Positions 25,601 to 34,500 of a DNA stretch of 64,000 nt are shown here, in pieces. Within the stretch, counting starts at the first letter, position 1. Every line of letters begins with the position of its first letter. Source of the stretch: Leucocoprinus leucothites (lineage: Eukaryota; Basidiomycota; Agaricomycetes; Agaricales; Agaricaceae); the NCBI GenBank assembly GCA_013368445.1, contig JAACJO010000002.1, positions 2,170,001-2,234,000 of the forward strand. Direction: 5' to 3'. The notes under the pieces were generated by a model, which searched no databases, was not told the DNA's origin, and saw nothing but the letters and a program-made list of their open reading frames with translations. The translations under genes and the position numbers were made by a program.

Positions 25601-26076
25601 TCATAATATAACTGATTGATGGAATCAGTTTTCGCTTTGGTTAATTTGATTGTATGAGAATTTTCATCTCGCCAACGTAATGACAGTTTCTGCCAATCAA
25701 CGTCGGGATTGAATCTCTTTAACCATGTGATTCCTAAGAATAGTTGGTTTGATCCAAGTTTGACTATTCTTGGTGAGATTGTCATAATTTTGTTGTTCAC
25801 TTCTATTTTTAATTTTGTATAGTGAGTACAACTTCCTGATAGGTTTTGTGTTCCGTCGGCATTACGGATTTTGATTGCCTTTTTCATCTTGAATTTTGGT
25901 AAGTTGTAGGTATCGACTAGTTGTGGGTCGATAAATTCTCCACTAGCTCCTGAGTCTAGTAGTGCTTGTAGATTGTGTTTTGCTCTGGTTGTATGGAGCA
26001 ATATTGGTACATGTACTGTTAATCCTTTGTTTGATTGAAGATCGATGATGTCTATCTGATCTTCGTGAGTACTCAA
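22666..26076 (-). CDS. Gypsy Pol: protease, RT, RNase H, integrase, chromodomain
   Basis: 1,136 codons, open, in the -1 frame relative to gag. It has no ATG at its beginning (first codon TTG at 26,076) and is reached by frameshifting. Protease: LLDSGAS, Asp 41. Reverse transcriptase: about 250-430, with [13 protein letters not shown] and the catalytic YMDD at 377-380. RNase H: about 520-640, with IECDAS and WSDHENL. Integrase zinc module: HDHETSGH...CPICQ (about 719-760). Integrase catalytic triad: D791, D852 and E888, with the canonical 35-residue spacing between the last two. The C-terminus (about 1075-1130) is a chromodomain with [21 protein letters not shown]. All catalytic residues I can check are present. 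Stop TAA at 22,666-22,668, then five codons to the ORF3 ATG in the same frame. Confidence 0.95.
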   Translation of the reverse strand: [1136 protein letters not shown]

Positions 26077-28304
26077 AAATTTTCATTTGAGTATTCTTGA
26101 AACGGGTCATCTTCATCACTAGCTTGTTCTATTTCGTAAACCATGGCGTCTGGATCTTTCCTTTTAGGCTTGAAAGGTCTACGATTCCCTTGTTTCGGTT
26201 TGGACTGGGACTTCTGCGTCTGCTTCGATCCCATGTTTGTCTTTCCTCTTGACTTAAACCAAACCTTCCTTGCCGGACAAGATTTAGCGAAATGTCCTTT
26301 CTTGTGGCAGAAGAAGCATTCTCCTCTCTTGAGTGCAATTCTTTGTTCGTCGGTGAGAACGTTATTGATGATGTGGGAGTATAGTGACCCATAGACATCT
26401 CTGTCTGTGTTGCTTGGTCCTTCATTGTACGTTTGGTTGATGTCTTCTCCTTCACTCTCCTCTTCTTCAGGATTATCATCATCCTCTGCGCCAAGTTCGT
26501 ATATACCTCCGTCGTCTGCTTCCCGATCATCTTCGATTGATAATCGGTATATTCCTCTTGATATTCTGTCGATATCCATGTCCCACTCGGATCGTCTGGG
26601 TCTAGATAGGGGTTGACTATAGACGTCATTATATCGTGGTTGGGATCCGTGTTGTCTACTATTCTTTTTGGTCTTTCTTGATCTATTTGAAGATCCTGGA
26701 TTAGAATTTCCAATGCGGTATCTCTTTTGCTCTTGGACAACTTTGTATGCCTGTCTTGCAGCTGTTTTCCATTCTGCGAGGGTTTGGGGGTCAGCTCGAA
26801 TTGCTTCGAATCTGACGTCGTTGTCAAGTCCTTCGGCGAAGTAGGATCGGAGAGAAGTGCTGTCAGTAAGTCCTGCACGTGAGGCGAGGACGGAAAAATT
26901 GGCGATGTATTCTTCGATGTATTTGTTTCGTTGTCTATAGTAGCGGAGCTCTCTTTCAGCCTCAAAGCTCTGTTGTGTTGGAGCGAATGACTGTTCGAGC
27001 GCATTCTTGAACTCATCGAAGGTGTGTGGGGTGTATCCTGCTTGGGTAGCTGCAGTTGCTTGACTAAGTCTGTAATCCTGTTGCCATAACTTGGCAGCTC
27101 CATCGAGTAATCCAAGGGTGTAGTTGATTCTTGATTGGTCATCTGTGACACCATATGAGTCGAAGTAGAGTTCGACTTCGGCCATCCATGGTCTGTAATA
27201 GCTTGGGTTGCCATCAAACCTGTTGGGCTTTGGGTACTTAAGCTGGAATCCTGCTTGAGGTTGTGCCATTGGGTTTGGCGGGGGGTTTGGATTAGGATTT
27301 GGTGGTCCTCCTCCTGGTCCTCCTGGTCCTCCTGGTCCTCCGGGTCCTCCAGGCGGATTACCTCCGGGACTTGGTGGTCCTCCTTGAGGATTTGGTGGTG
27401 GCGGTGTGGGACTTCTTCGGTTTGAAGAGCCTCCTGTGTTGGTGACAACTGCCTTTGCTTTCCCTTTTGTTTGGGTGTTAGTGGGTACGGTGATGGTGGT
27501 ACTGGCTGTAGTGATGTTGGGATTGGTTGTTGGTAAGGTACTGGTACTGGCAATACCAGTGGGGGAATTGGTAAAGCTAAAGGGGATAGGGTTCGTAATG
27601 GGACTGAGGAACCTTGGGCTATGTCCAAAGGCTGGGCTCGAGGAGTAAGAAGGGGGTCTATCGAGTCTGGGTTTCTCTGGGGATTTAAGTTTGAGATTGT
27701 CGATTGCCCTTGCGAGTGCTTCTGCTTCCTCTTCTGTTCGATTTCCTTCAGATTCTTGTTGGCTTCTTTCTCCACTATCTGTTCCTTCTTCGTCTTCTTC
27801 TTCGTCTTCTTCGTCAAATTCAGATTCTTCTGAACTTGGAGTGTCAATTCTGGGCTCTGAATGATTGTCTTGTGAGGTGTCTTCGGTTCTTGGGGTAATG
27901 TCAAGGATTGGTTCTGGTTCGATGGTCCTGCTAGATTCTGCAGGGGTTTCTGGAAATGGAGTTTGTCTTCTTTTTGCTTCTTCAATGTACTGTTCTTCGG
28001 TAACGTCTCGAAGTTCTTCAAGACCAGCTCCTCTTTCAATTTGTTGTTTGACAGTTCTGTGAAGTTGCTTGTGACCAACTGCTGCGTATTCGGCTTCAAG
28101 GACTCCTTCTTGTTCTTTCTTGATTGGGACGTAGGCAACTTTCCCTTCGTGTTCTTTGATGTAATAAAATCTTCCTGATCCTTTACTTCTGTAGAACCTT
28201 GTTCTTCGGGTTTCACTGTAGTAAGTACTGTAGGATTCTTCTGGAAATTCTCTTCTTGCGAAGATTTCAACTTGTCTTGCAAACTCTGTTGGGTCCGTTG
28301 TGGA
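26073..28304 (-). CDS. Gypsy Gag (744-codon open frame, zinc knuckle)
   Basis: The frame is open from just after a TAG at 28,305-28,307 to TGA at 26,073. The first ATG in the frame is at 27,269 (MAQPQAGFQLKYPKPNRFDG), but about 345 codons upstream are clearly coding-like: a charged region (EFARQVEIFARREF, RFYYIKEHEGKVAYVPIKKE), an acidic stretch (EESEFDEEDEEEDEEG), a Ser/Thr/Pro-rich linker and a PGGPGG repeat. After MAQPQ comes a retrotransposon Gag domain (WMAEVELYFDSYGV...AAKLWQQDYR) and one CX2CX4HX4C knuckle (CFFCHKKGHFAKSC). The N-terminus must come from another frame: an ATG at 28,399 opens MAESNCKCDNC in the frame one base away, so a short intron, a second frameshift or a sequence error near 28,300-28,330 is needed. 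The same 28,399 frame happens to stay open across gag but looks like low-complexity shadow coding. Confidence 0.78.
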   Translation of the reverse strand, partial: STTDPTEFARQVEIFARREFPEESYSTYYSETRRTRFYRSKGSGRFYYIKEHEGKVAYVPIKKEQEGVLEAEYAAVGHKQLHRTVKQQIERGAGLEELRDVTEEQYIEEAKRRQTPFPETPAESSRTIEPEPILDITPRTEDTSQDNHSEPRIDTPSSEESEFDEEDEEEDEEGTDSGERSQQESEGNRTEEEAEALARAIDNLKLKSPEKPRLDRPPSYSSSPAFGHSPRFLSPITNPIPFSFTNSPTGIASTSTLPTTNPNITTASTTITVPTNTQTKGKAKAVVTNTGGSSNRRSPTPPPPNPQGGPPSPGGNPPGGPGGPGGPGGPGGGPPNPNPNPPPNPMAQPQAGFQLKYPKPNRFDGNPSYYRPWMAEVELYFDSYGVTDDQSRINYTLGLLDGAAKLWQQDYRLSQATAATQAGYTPHTFDEFKNALEQSFAPTQQSFEAERELRYYRQRNKYIEEYIANFSVLASRAGLTDSTSLRSYFAEGLDNDVRFEAIRADPQTLAEWKTAARQAYKVVQEQKRYRIGNSNPGSSNRSRKTKKNSRQHGSQPRYNDVYSQPLSRPRRSEWDMDIDRISRGIYRLSIEDDREADDGGIYELGAEDDDNPEEEESEGEDINQTYNEGPSNTDRDVYGSLYSHIINNVLTDEQRIALKRGECFFCHKKGHFAKSCPARKVWFKSRGKTNMGSKQTQKSQSKPKQGNRRPFKPKRKDPDAMVYEIEQASDEDDPFQEYSNENF
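26076..26082 (-). promoter_or_regulatory. -1 ribosomal frameshift heptamer between gag and pol
   Basis: In the gag frame the sense strand reads GAA AAT TTT TGA. The heptamer A AAT TTT (X XXY YYZ type) sits directly before the gag TGA (26,073-26,075), and a one-base backward slip gives TTG AGT ACT, the first codons of the open pol frame. The position and frame match a programmed -1 site. A downstream pseudoknot was not modelled. Confidence 0.8.
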
Positions 28305-28399
28305 CTATGTTTATGGGTGCCTATAGAGACACCTGGTATGGTTTTAAATGGTAAATTGTCCTTAAGACAATTATCACACTTGCAGTTTGATTCTGCCAT
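28305..28399 (-). other. Likely Gag N-terminal coding start in the alternative frame
   Basis: The ATG at 28,399 begins MAESNCKCDNCLKDN, a Cys-rich start (CxCxxC), in the frame +1 to gag. The switch to the gag frame would have to occur near 28,305-28,330. A candidate GT...AG segment there is under 30 bases, too short for the introns of this genome. Mechanism unresolved. Confidence 0.4.
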
Positions 28400-28496
28400 G
28401 GTTGGAAAATTAGTTTTATAGTCGCTATGGACTCACCTTATAGTCACTAGGACTGTGTATTTATAGTCTCTTAAGACTTTCAACAGATAAACTGTC

Positions 28497-28593
28497 TTCC
28501 GAGTATTTACCCTCGGGTCTGGTATTCTTCAGAGATATGCCAAACTTTCTGGCAATTTTCTCCCTTCCGAGTATCTACCCTCGGGTCTGGTAT
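28497..28593 (-). repeat. Duplicated hairpin in the Gypsy leader
   Basis: A 29-base motif occurs at 28,497-28,525 and 28,565-28,593 with one difference. Each copy contains CCGAG...CTCGG, a 5-bp stem with an 8-base loop. The position in the RNA leader between primer site and gag would suit an RNA packaging or translation signal. This is inference only. Confidence 0.5.
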
Positions 28594-28850
28594 CTTATTT
28601 GAGATTCAGGTACAATGACCTTAGCTCTCACAAGCCTCCAAATGTTTTAAGAGCGTGGGTAATCGCTCAGATCAATAAGAGTGATCCTCAACTATTCCAC
28701 TAGTTGGCAATGTGTGTCGACCCTCTCTTCGTTGTTATGCACAATAGTTTTGGGACAGCTTGTGCGATAACCGCGATAACCCAAATCGACAGTGTTTGCA
28801 ACGTTGTTGGGTTACTGGGCAAAGTAACGGCTCTGTGCTAACAGAGAAGG

Positions 28851-28863
28851 ATCGTTTCTACTT
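28851..28863 (-). other. Gypsy primer binding site, self-priming type
   Basis: On the sense strand AAGTAGAAACGAT lies two bases after the 5' LTR. It is not a tRNA 3'-end complement (no TGG). It is the exact 13-base complement of ATCGTTTCTACTT in the LTR (29,084-29,096), which starts about 33 bases after a TATA box and so should be the 5' end of the element RNA. This is the arrangement known for Tf1-type self-priming. Confidence 0.75.
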
Positions 28864-28865
28864 AA

Positions 28866-29528
28866 TGTTATAGTGACGCCGGCCCGGTCCTAAGCTGGCG
28901 CGATAAGTATCGAGTTGATCTTATCAAAGGGGACTCCTTCTCGGTAAGCGACAAAGTCGTTTACTAAGTCAGAGTTATAATACGGCGATTATAGAGTTAA
29001 GACTTTTAGTAATTGAGATCTTAGAGCTTAAGTTCAATTCGACTTTGTATAGATAAAGGCTCGTATTGAGTCTCCACCTAACCAAGTAGAAACGATGTTT
29101 CTCCTTGGTAGATGTCGACGACTTATATACGATACAAGTCGGTATCTATTATTAACTAGGGCTAAGGGCTTCTAATGAAAGAAGAGAAGCGTACAGCTTC
29201 CTTAACACTAATTAAACTATATAAGACGCAATCTGTCAAAGAAGCTTTAGAAGTTCTTCTAAAGAAGTTCTTCTTTGATCATCTGATCGATCACAAGGTA
29301 AGTCCAAATATAGCGCAGCTATATTTAACAATCACATGTCATCAAAATACAAACAAAACTAAACAAGTCATAACGAGTCATAATCAGACAAAGTAAATGA
29401 GTCACAACAAACAAGAAAATACAAGAACAAATAAGAAGAAACATAATTGCGATATTACTTAAGTAAAGCTAATATCGACTTCGTATTATAGATGGAACAA
29501 ATGCTAGATATAATCAATATACATAACA
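28866..29528 (-). repeat. Gypsy 5' LTR
   Basis: 663 bases, matching the left LTR by eye. It holds the promoter that would drive the element. Confidence 0.95.
29122..29129 (-). promoter_or_regulatory. TATA box of the Gypsy 5' LTR
   Basis: The sense strand reads TATATAAG. The predicted RNA start, about 33 bases on at 29,096, falls on the first base complementary to the primer binding site. The two predictions support each other. Confidence 0.65.
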
Positions 29529-29733
29529 AGTGATGCGCTAATCGAGCAAGGTTTCGAACCCAAATCGCCTAAGGGCTAGGGTAAGACACAGAAATGAGAA
29601 GGGATGCTGGGCCCTTCACAAGGTACAGCGGTGGCGCTTGGAAAGCGGCCTTCCCATAACAGGTCGATCTAGTCCTTCTCAGACATCAAGCACAGCGAGC
29701 TAGTCAGCTAGTGCGATATCAAGCTGGCAATCG

Positions 29734-29745
29734 GGGCCCATAACC
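29734..29745 (-). other. Copia primer binding site, internal initiator-tRNA-Met type
   Basis: Directly after the Copia 5' LTR the sense strand reads GGTTATGGGCCC. This complements GGGCCCATAACC, the anticodon stem-loop of initiator tRNA-Met (CAU anticodon, C33 form), not a tRNA 3' end. Drosophila copia is known to prime from a half-tRNA-iMet in the same way. Confidence 0.65.
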
Positions 29746-30119
29746 TGTCGAAGCAGCAACAGGGAGCGTAGCGGTGAAGGTAGATGACGAGGTCAGTACT
29801 CACTTTACTAGGCAGTTAGTCTGTTATGGGAGTGTTATCGAGGTAGTAGTTGCGACTGAGAATGTAGAATTGACTGACTAATAACGAAGAAAATACAAGG
29901 TATTTATACTAAAGAGTTCGAATAATTTCTACTATAAAGAGGGTATTACACCATCGTTTCGAGGTGGTAAAGGGTACAAGTAAAACGTATAGTAAAACAT
30001 GTATAGTCCGCATGAAGTATTGGTGCGTGAACATAGTGGTATCTATTTATAGAATGCATATGTCATAATTGAGAGTGAACACGAACGTAGCAGCGTGTAA
30101 ACGCGCACGTGATTCAACA
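29746..30119 (-). repeat. Copia 5' LTR
   Basis: 374 bases, four differences from the 3' LTR; followed by target duplication CACGC at 30,120-30,124. Confidence 0.92.
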
Positions 30120-30569
30120 CACGCGATGGCCCCATTATTTTTGCCTGAAGGCTTGTGTTTCTCAGTCTTCCGCGTGTGTGAAGGAGTCGTTGAGATTATT
30201 AATTGGGTTATGCCTCCTCTTTTGGGTCGCAGGTAATGTAACATAACATAATGTTTTTGTTTGAAGTGATACCGAGCACAGATTACAACGAGAGAGCAGG
30301 TTGGCGGAGGTGATCTGGGCCAGAGAGTGAACCCAATTTATTCAGTGTTAATACAAATGTTGGTGGGGCACGAAGGCAAGTTTGAGTATTCAAATTCTGG
30401 CCGCAACAAAAGTTTACTTTCAGGGTAATGCAACTTTTCTTGCGGCCAGATTTATTCTAAGTTCACTTATGCAGCTGCCCCAATTACATTTGTCTTTTTC
30501 TACTACAATTGTAACGCTTTCATCACATTTTCATCACGTGATGTGGACCATATCGTGTCGGCTCTACCT

Positions 30570-31542
30570 TAGTCTTAAGAAGCGCGAAATATACTGGTTA
30601 CCGTCATCGTGATCATTTGTCGTGAGGCTCCACCGCAAGTGACCTGCGATGTATTTCTTCCCGGGAGCTAGCGAGTCCAGGGTATATGAGGCACAGAGGA
30701 GGATAGGGCTCCTGGTCGGAAGTTGAAAGGATGGTCTACTGGGTTACATAACACCCTGAAGCCGTCAGTCCTGCCCAGTATCATACGATATGTAACTCTC
30801 GTGGCTCAAAATGTAGACAGTGCTCACTGCTCTCCTACTGACCACCTCGGGAACTCAGTGACACCTTAGCAGCAAACATACCACACTTCTCGGAGGGACC
30901 ATTCAGTATACATGCGCTAACAATGTCTCCGATGCACCCAGTTTTCACTAGCAAATCTCAGTCCCCCGTTCATTCAACTCGAGACCGCCCACGCTTCTAT
31001 TGGATCGTGAATATAATACCACACAAGATTGGAGAGTTTAAATTTCTAGGAACATTCGTCTGCAGGATTTCCCACTCGCCTGAAGCCAAATTCACCGTGG
31101 TCCGTCGCGGATTCTTCTCTCCCATTCTACAGATCTTTGTTAGGTATTTGTCTGTTTTTTTATTTACCGCTGCTTCAGGTTCGTCTATTTCGGTTCAGGT
31201 CTTTTCACCGCTACCTAGGCGGTTTACATGACGCACGTTGGCCCCCCAGCTGACCATTACTTTATTCGATAGGTAAATATACGCGTTTTGGTTACGTTTG
31301 TGTCTTATACTGCACTTTTCATATATGCATGATGAATATGAGTGTATATTAATTTGTCCAAGCTGGACTGGTGACCGTACCCAGATCACAAATCAGGTGT
31401 CGGTGACACATCATGTTCATCGAGCTATTTCTGGCCATTCACAGCCGTGATGGTCTCCTAGAACCGCTCTTCTACTTGATTGGCATTCCCCACCTTCAAC
31501 GATCCCTGTGCAAGTACTTTTCGCGCGTGCCAGTTGTAGAAC
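30570..31542. other. Spacer upstream of kinase copy 3
   Basis: No gene or repeat supported. It contains the presumed promoter of copy 3, but no TATAAG box like those of copies 1, 4 and 5 was found. Confidence 0.4.
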
Positions 31543-34500
31543 ATGGCGGATCCTTCAAAAGACGATACCACAGTAACTTCAGGGCCTAACGTGCCCAGCG
31601 CATCTGATATATTCGCATCGTTACACCACCTTGTCTCCCGGATTGACGCCGAGAGCCGCGTTGATGAAGTGGTCGAGAAAACGCAAGATCTCAAACGCAA
31701 GGAAACCCAGCTTTTAGTCGATTGTTTGAGTATGGTGCGTTTACATTCCCGCCTCCTTCTGAGAGTGATCTGATCGGGATATCTTTGAAAGTCCCTTGAG
31801 AAAGATGCTGCCCCCTTGAAGACCCGTGTGCACGTCTGGCGCTCACTTATCAAAGTTGCATCCTCTACCAAAATCTTCGCTCAGAACCATACACTCGACT
31901 CGCAACAACTTTCTCTTGATAATGATTCGGCATCGCCTAGTATCCGTAGGGTATCGGGGAAAGCGCCTGTACGCGTCAAGATAATGAAGCAGATTAGTAC
32001 TGATGAGGTGAGGCCTTATCTCTTAAGTCTAACGAGCATAAAACGAAAGCGTTCACCTTGGTGAATACTAGCTGTATTCTGAACCATTAATTAGCTGGGC
32101 TCACCTTTCTCATCCAAATATCCTACCGCTCTATGCTGTCTTCAAAGAAGACAGGGATTATCCCTACCTCGTCTCTCCTTTCACGCTGGATCAAAATATT
32201 TGCGATTACATTCGAGATAACCCAGATGTTTCTCGTATGCTCCTGGTATGCGCCTCTCATCTCGACTGCTAACAGCTTTCAAACTCGTTCCCTTAGACCT
32301 TAGACATTGTCAGTGGTCTTTCCTACATACACCAGGTGGACATTGCTCACGGCGGACTCAGTGCAGTGCGTTCAGCCTTCTTGATTATCCCTGCTATTTG
32401 GTTGAATTTTTCACAGGAAAGTGTGCTGATATCAACCGACGGACGCGCGGTAATCACAGACCTCTACCCGTCGAATCCACCTCCAGTTCATTATTCGGCA
32501 CCCGAGCTACTTTCGGATGATGAGATACAACCAACAAAAGCGATTGATATGTGGGCATTCGCCTGTCTGTGCTATGAGGTATGTACCGAGTCCCACTGAG
32601 TACTTGTTTGCCAATCGGCCTGTTCAAGGTGCTTTCTGGCATGGTCCCTTACTTTCATATTGCGAAAGAGTTTAAAGTATCAGCAGCTGTGGCAGTGGGG
32701 AGCAAACCAAATCGTCCAGGTCAGGGAGTGAATGGGCTGGAAATAGACGATGCGATGTGGCAGATTATGTTAATGTGTTGGGAATTTGAGCCCCAAGATC
32801 GTCCAGTGTGTTTGACTGTCCATCGGATGCTTATAGGTATGGTCGTCCGGGATAGTCGTCCTGTGGCGCAGCCAATGGTAGAGGCCGAAGCCATGAAGCA
32901 ATTTACTGTTGACATTGAGCAAGCGAAGGCTCCACTGACCTGGATTTTGGGCTCCGATTATGCACCTTCTCGTCGGGTTCCAGAGCACCTTCGGGAATTG
33001 CTGGTTACTTCTATTCGCGATACCACCAAGCTCACTGCAACTGAGGCAGCGGCAAAAAAGCTCGACCCAAGCGACACTAAGATGTTTGTGGATTTTCTGG
33101 ACCTGGTGAGAACCATTGATTATTTCTAGGAAAACTCATGAACATTTATTTAAGGCTCTGGAAGATCTTCCCTCTTCTGACAATCGACGGTCCACCTTAA
33201 CACTGCTTTCTAGTATTATGGCGTCCACTCACATCATTCCCCGCCGGTATCAACTCAATGGTATACAATATGACCCCACACCTATGTTTGAAGGCTACTA
33301 TACCAAGGCACATAAGGCGCGTGGTCTGGTGAGTGTACGTGTCAACGTTGTGACTTCTTGGCTTATGAAGGTATGTTTGACACGGTACAAATCATACACA
33401 CAAGTTGAGAATGATCCATGTAGGGCTTCCTCGCATTGTTACCGAATTGGTTTCACACGTTGCACCCAAATATCGTCCCATTTTATGGAGTGTTTCAGGA
33501 AAGCACGAGTGAATCAACTTGTATTTGCGTGGTAACCTCATCTTGGCCGAACGGCCTCTTGGAAGACTACGCGCCGACCCTTCCACAAAAATCTCAGATC
33601 CCTTTGGTATGCAACAATTTCCCAGTACCACCGAAAACTGAATCTAGATTCAGATTTCTGATGTAATCAATGGTATAGTCTACCTAAGTAATCTGGGGTT
33701 AATATTCAGGTATCCCGCCGATGTACGTCCTCTCGCTACTCAGCCATGTATTTACCTGATATCTCGTAGGGCGATGTCATGATATCAGATGACAGACGAG
33801 CAGTCATTGCAAATTTTGCCTCGAATTACTTTTTCGCCACAAAAGCCTTTTCATCAATACGTACTCTCCGCTTTAGTGCGCCAAATTTTGGTTACTACTT
33901 TGGAGATGTGATCTGGTCATTTGGTTGTCTCTGCTTTATGGTATTTATTCATTACCATTTCGCGTAGGTGCACCCTGACAAACCTTATGAAGGTACTCTC
34001 ACGGAAGGAGCCATATTACCAGTACACACAAGATGCACAAATCCGGTCTGCGGTTTCTCAAGGCGAGCTCCCAAATCGACCTGATGGCACCGACAATGAC
34101 ATGGACGAGATCGACGACCAAGCTTGGGACCTTATTACCCAATGCTGCAGGCCTGAACGTAGTGATCGTCCGATAGCCACGACAATCCCAGAGCGGATTG
34201 CGAACTGGGGGGTGGAGGACAATCGCCCCCCAACCAATTACTCATTGGAATCCAGTCTTCTCGCAATGAGATCTAGTCCGAATGTGGACTTCCACCATGT
34301 GGAAGCATTGCTCGGCAAAATTCAAGTATGTCAAGTGTCATTTTTGAGTTAACTTGAGCGATAGAATGACCTTTCTTCAGGTTGAATTGTTACGGAGTCC
34401 GCTCTCTAAACTGCTTCAGAATCACATTAAAGATGTGACGGGAGCAGCGGCAAAGCTCAAACCAGATGATATCCAGACTATTGTAGACTTTCTAGACCTA

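Larger units (their letters stand above)
20588..29528 (-). mobile_element. Ty3/Gypsy chromodomain retrotransposon (chromovirus), apparently intact
   Basis: 663-base LTRs at 20,588-21,250 and 28,866-29,528 start TGTTAT and end ATAACA, and are flanked by the target duplication AGTGA (20,583-20,587 and 29,529-29,533). Reading right to left: 5' LTR, self-priming site, structured leader, gag, -1 frameshift site, pol (protease, RT, RNase H, integrase, chromodomain), an extra zinc-knuckle ORF3, polypurine tract, 3' LTR. By eye the two LTRs match base for base, and pol and ORF3 are open. The insertion is therefore recent and the element may still be mobile. Chromodomains of this class are known to steer integration to chromatin marks. 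Confidence 0.95.
14772..30119 (-). mobile_element. Ty1/Copia LTR retrotransposon (degenerate), host of the nested Gypsy element
   Basis: Two 374-base direct repeats (14,772-15,145 and 29,746-30,119), each starting TG and ending CA, are flanked by the 5-base target duplication CACGC (14,767-14,771 and 30,120-30,124). The element reads right to left: 5' LTR, primer binding site, leader, gag-pol (20,539-15,224), polypurine tract, 3' LTR. A Ty3/Gypsy element occupies 20,588-29,528 inside the leader. Without it the Copia is about 6.4 kb. Four LTR differences and seven in-frame stops mark it as older than its guest and not autonomous. Confidence 0.93.
14573..30569. mobile_element. Putative TA-flanked terminal-inverted-repeat element, split by nested retrotransposons
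   Basis: About 40 bases starting AGGTAGAGCCGAC at 14,573 recur as the inverse complement ending GGCTCTACCT at 30,569 with only a few mismatches (the arms share CACGTGATGTGGACCA). Both ends abut a TA dinucleotide (14,571-14,572 and 30,570-30,571), as expected of a TA target duplication. Removing the Copia insertion leaves about 640 bases with no transposase, so the likely class is a non-autonomous MITE-like element. Alternative: an unrelated inverted repeat. No database comparison was possible. Confidence 0.45.

Noticed and set aside
26129..28399. A 756-codon minus-strand frame overlapping gag, as a separate gene
   Set aside because: Composition is low-complexity and matches out-of-frame reading of gag; the gag frame carries the Gag domain and zinc knuckle. 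Only its first 30 or so codons may be real.
29540..29570. tRNA-like B-box (GTTTCGAACCC) in the Copia leader
   Set aside because: No A-box or cloverleaf can be drawn around it.
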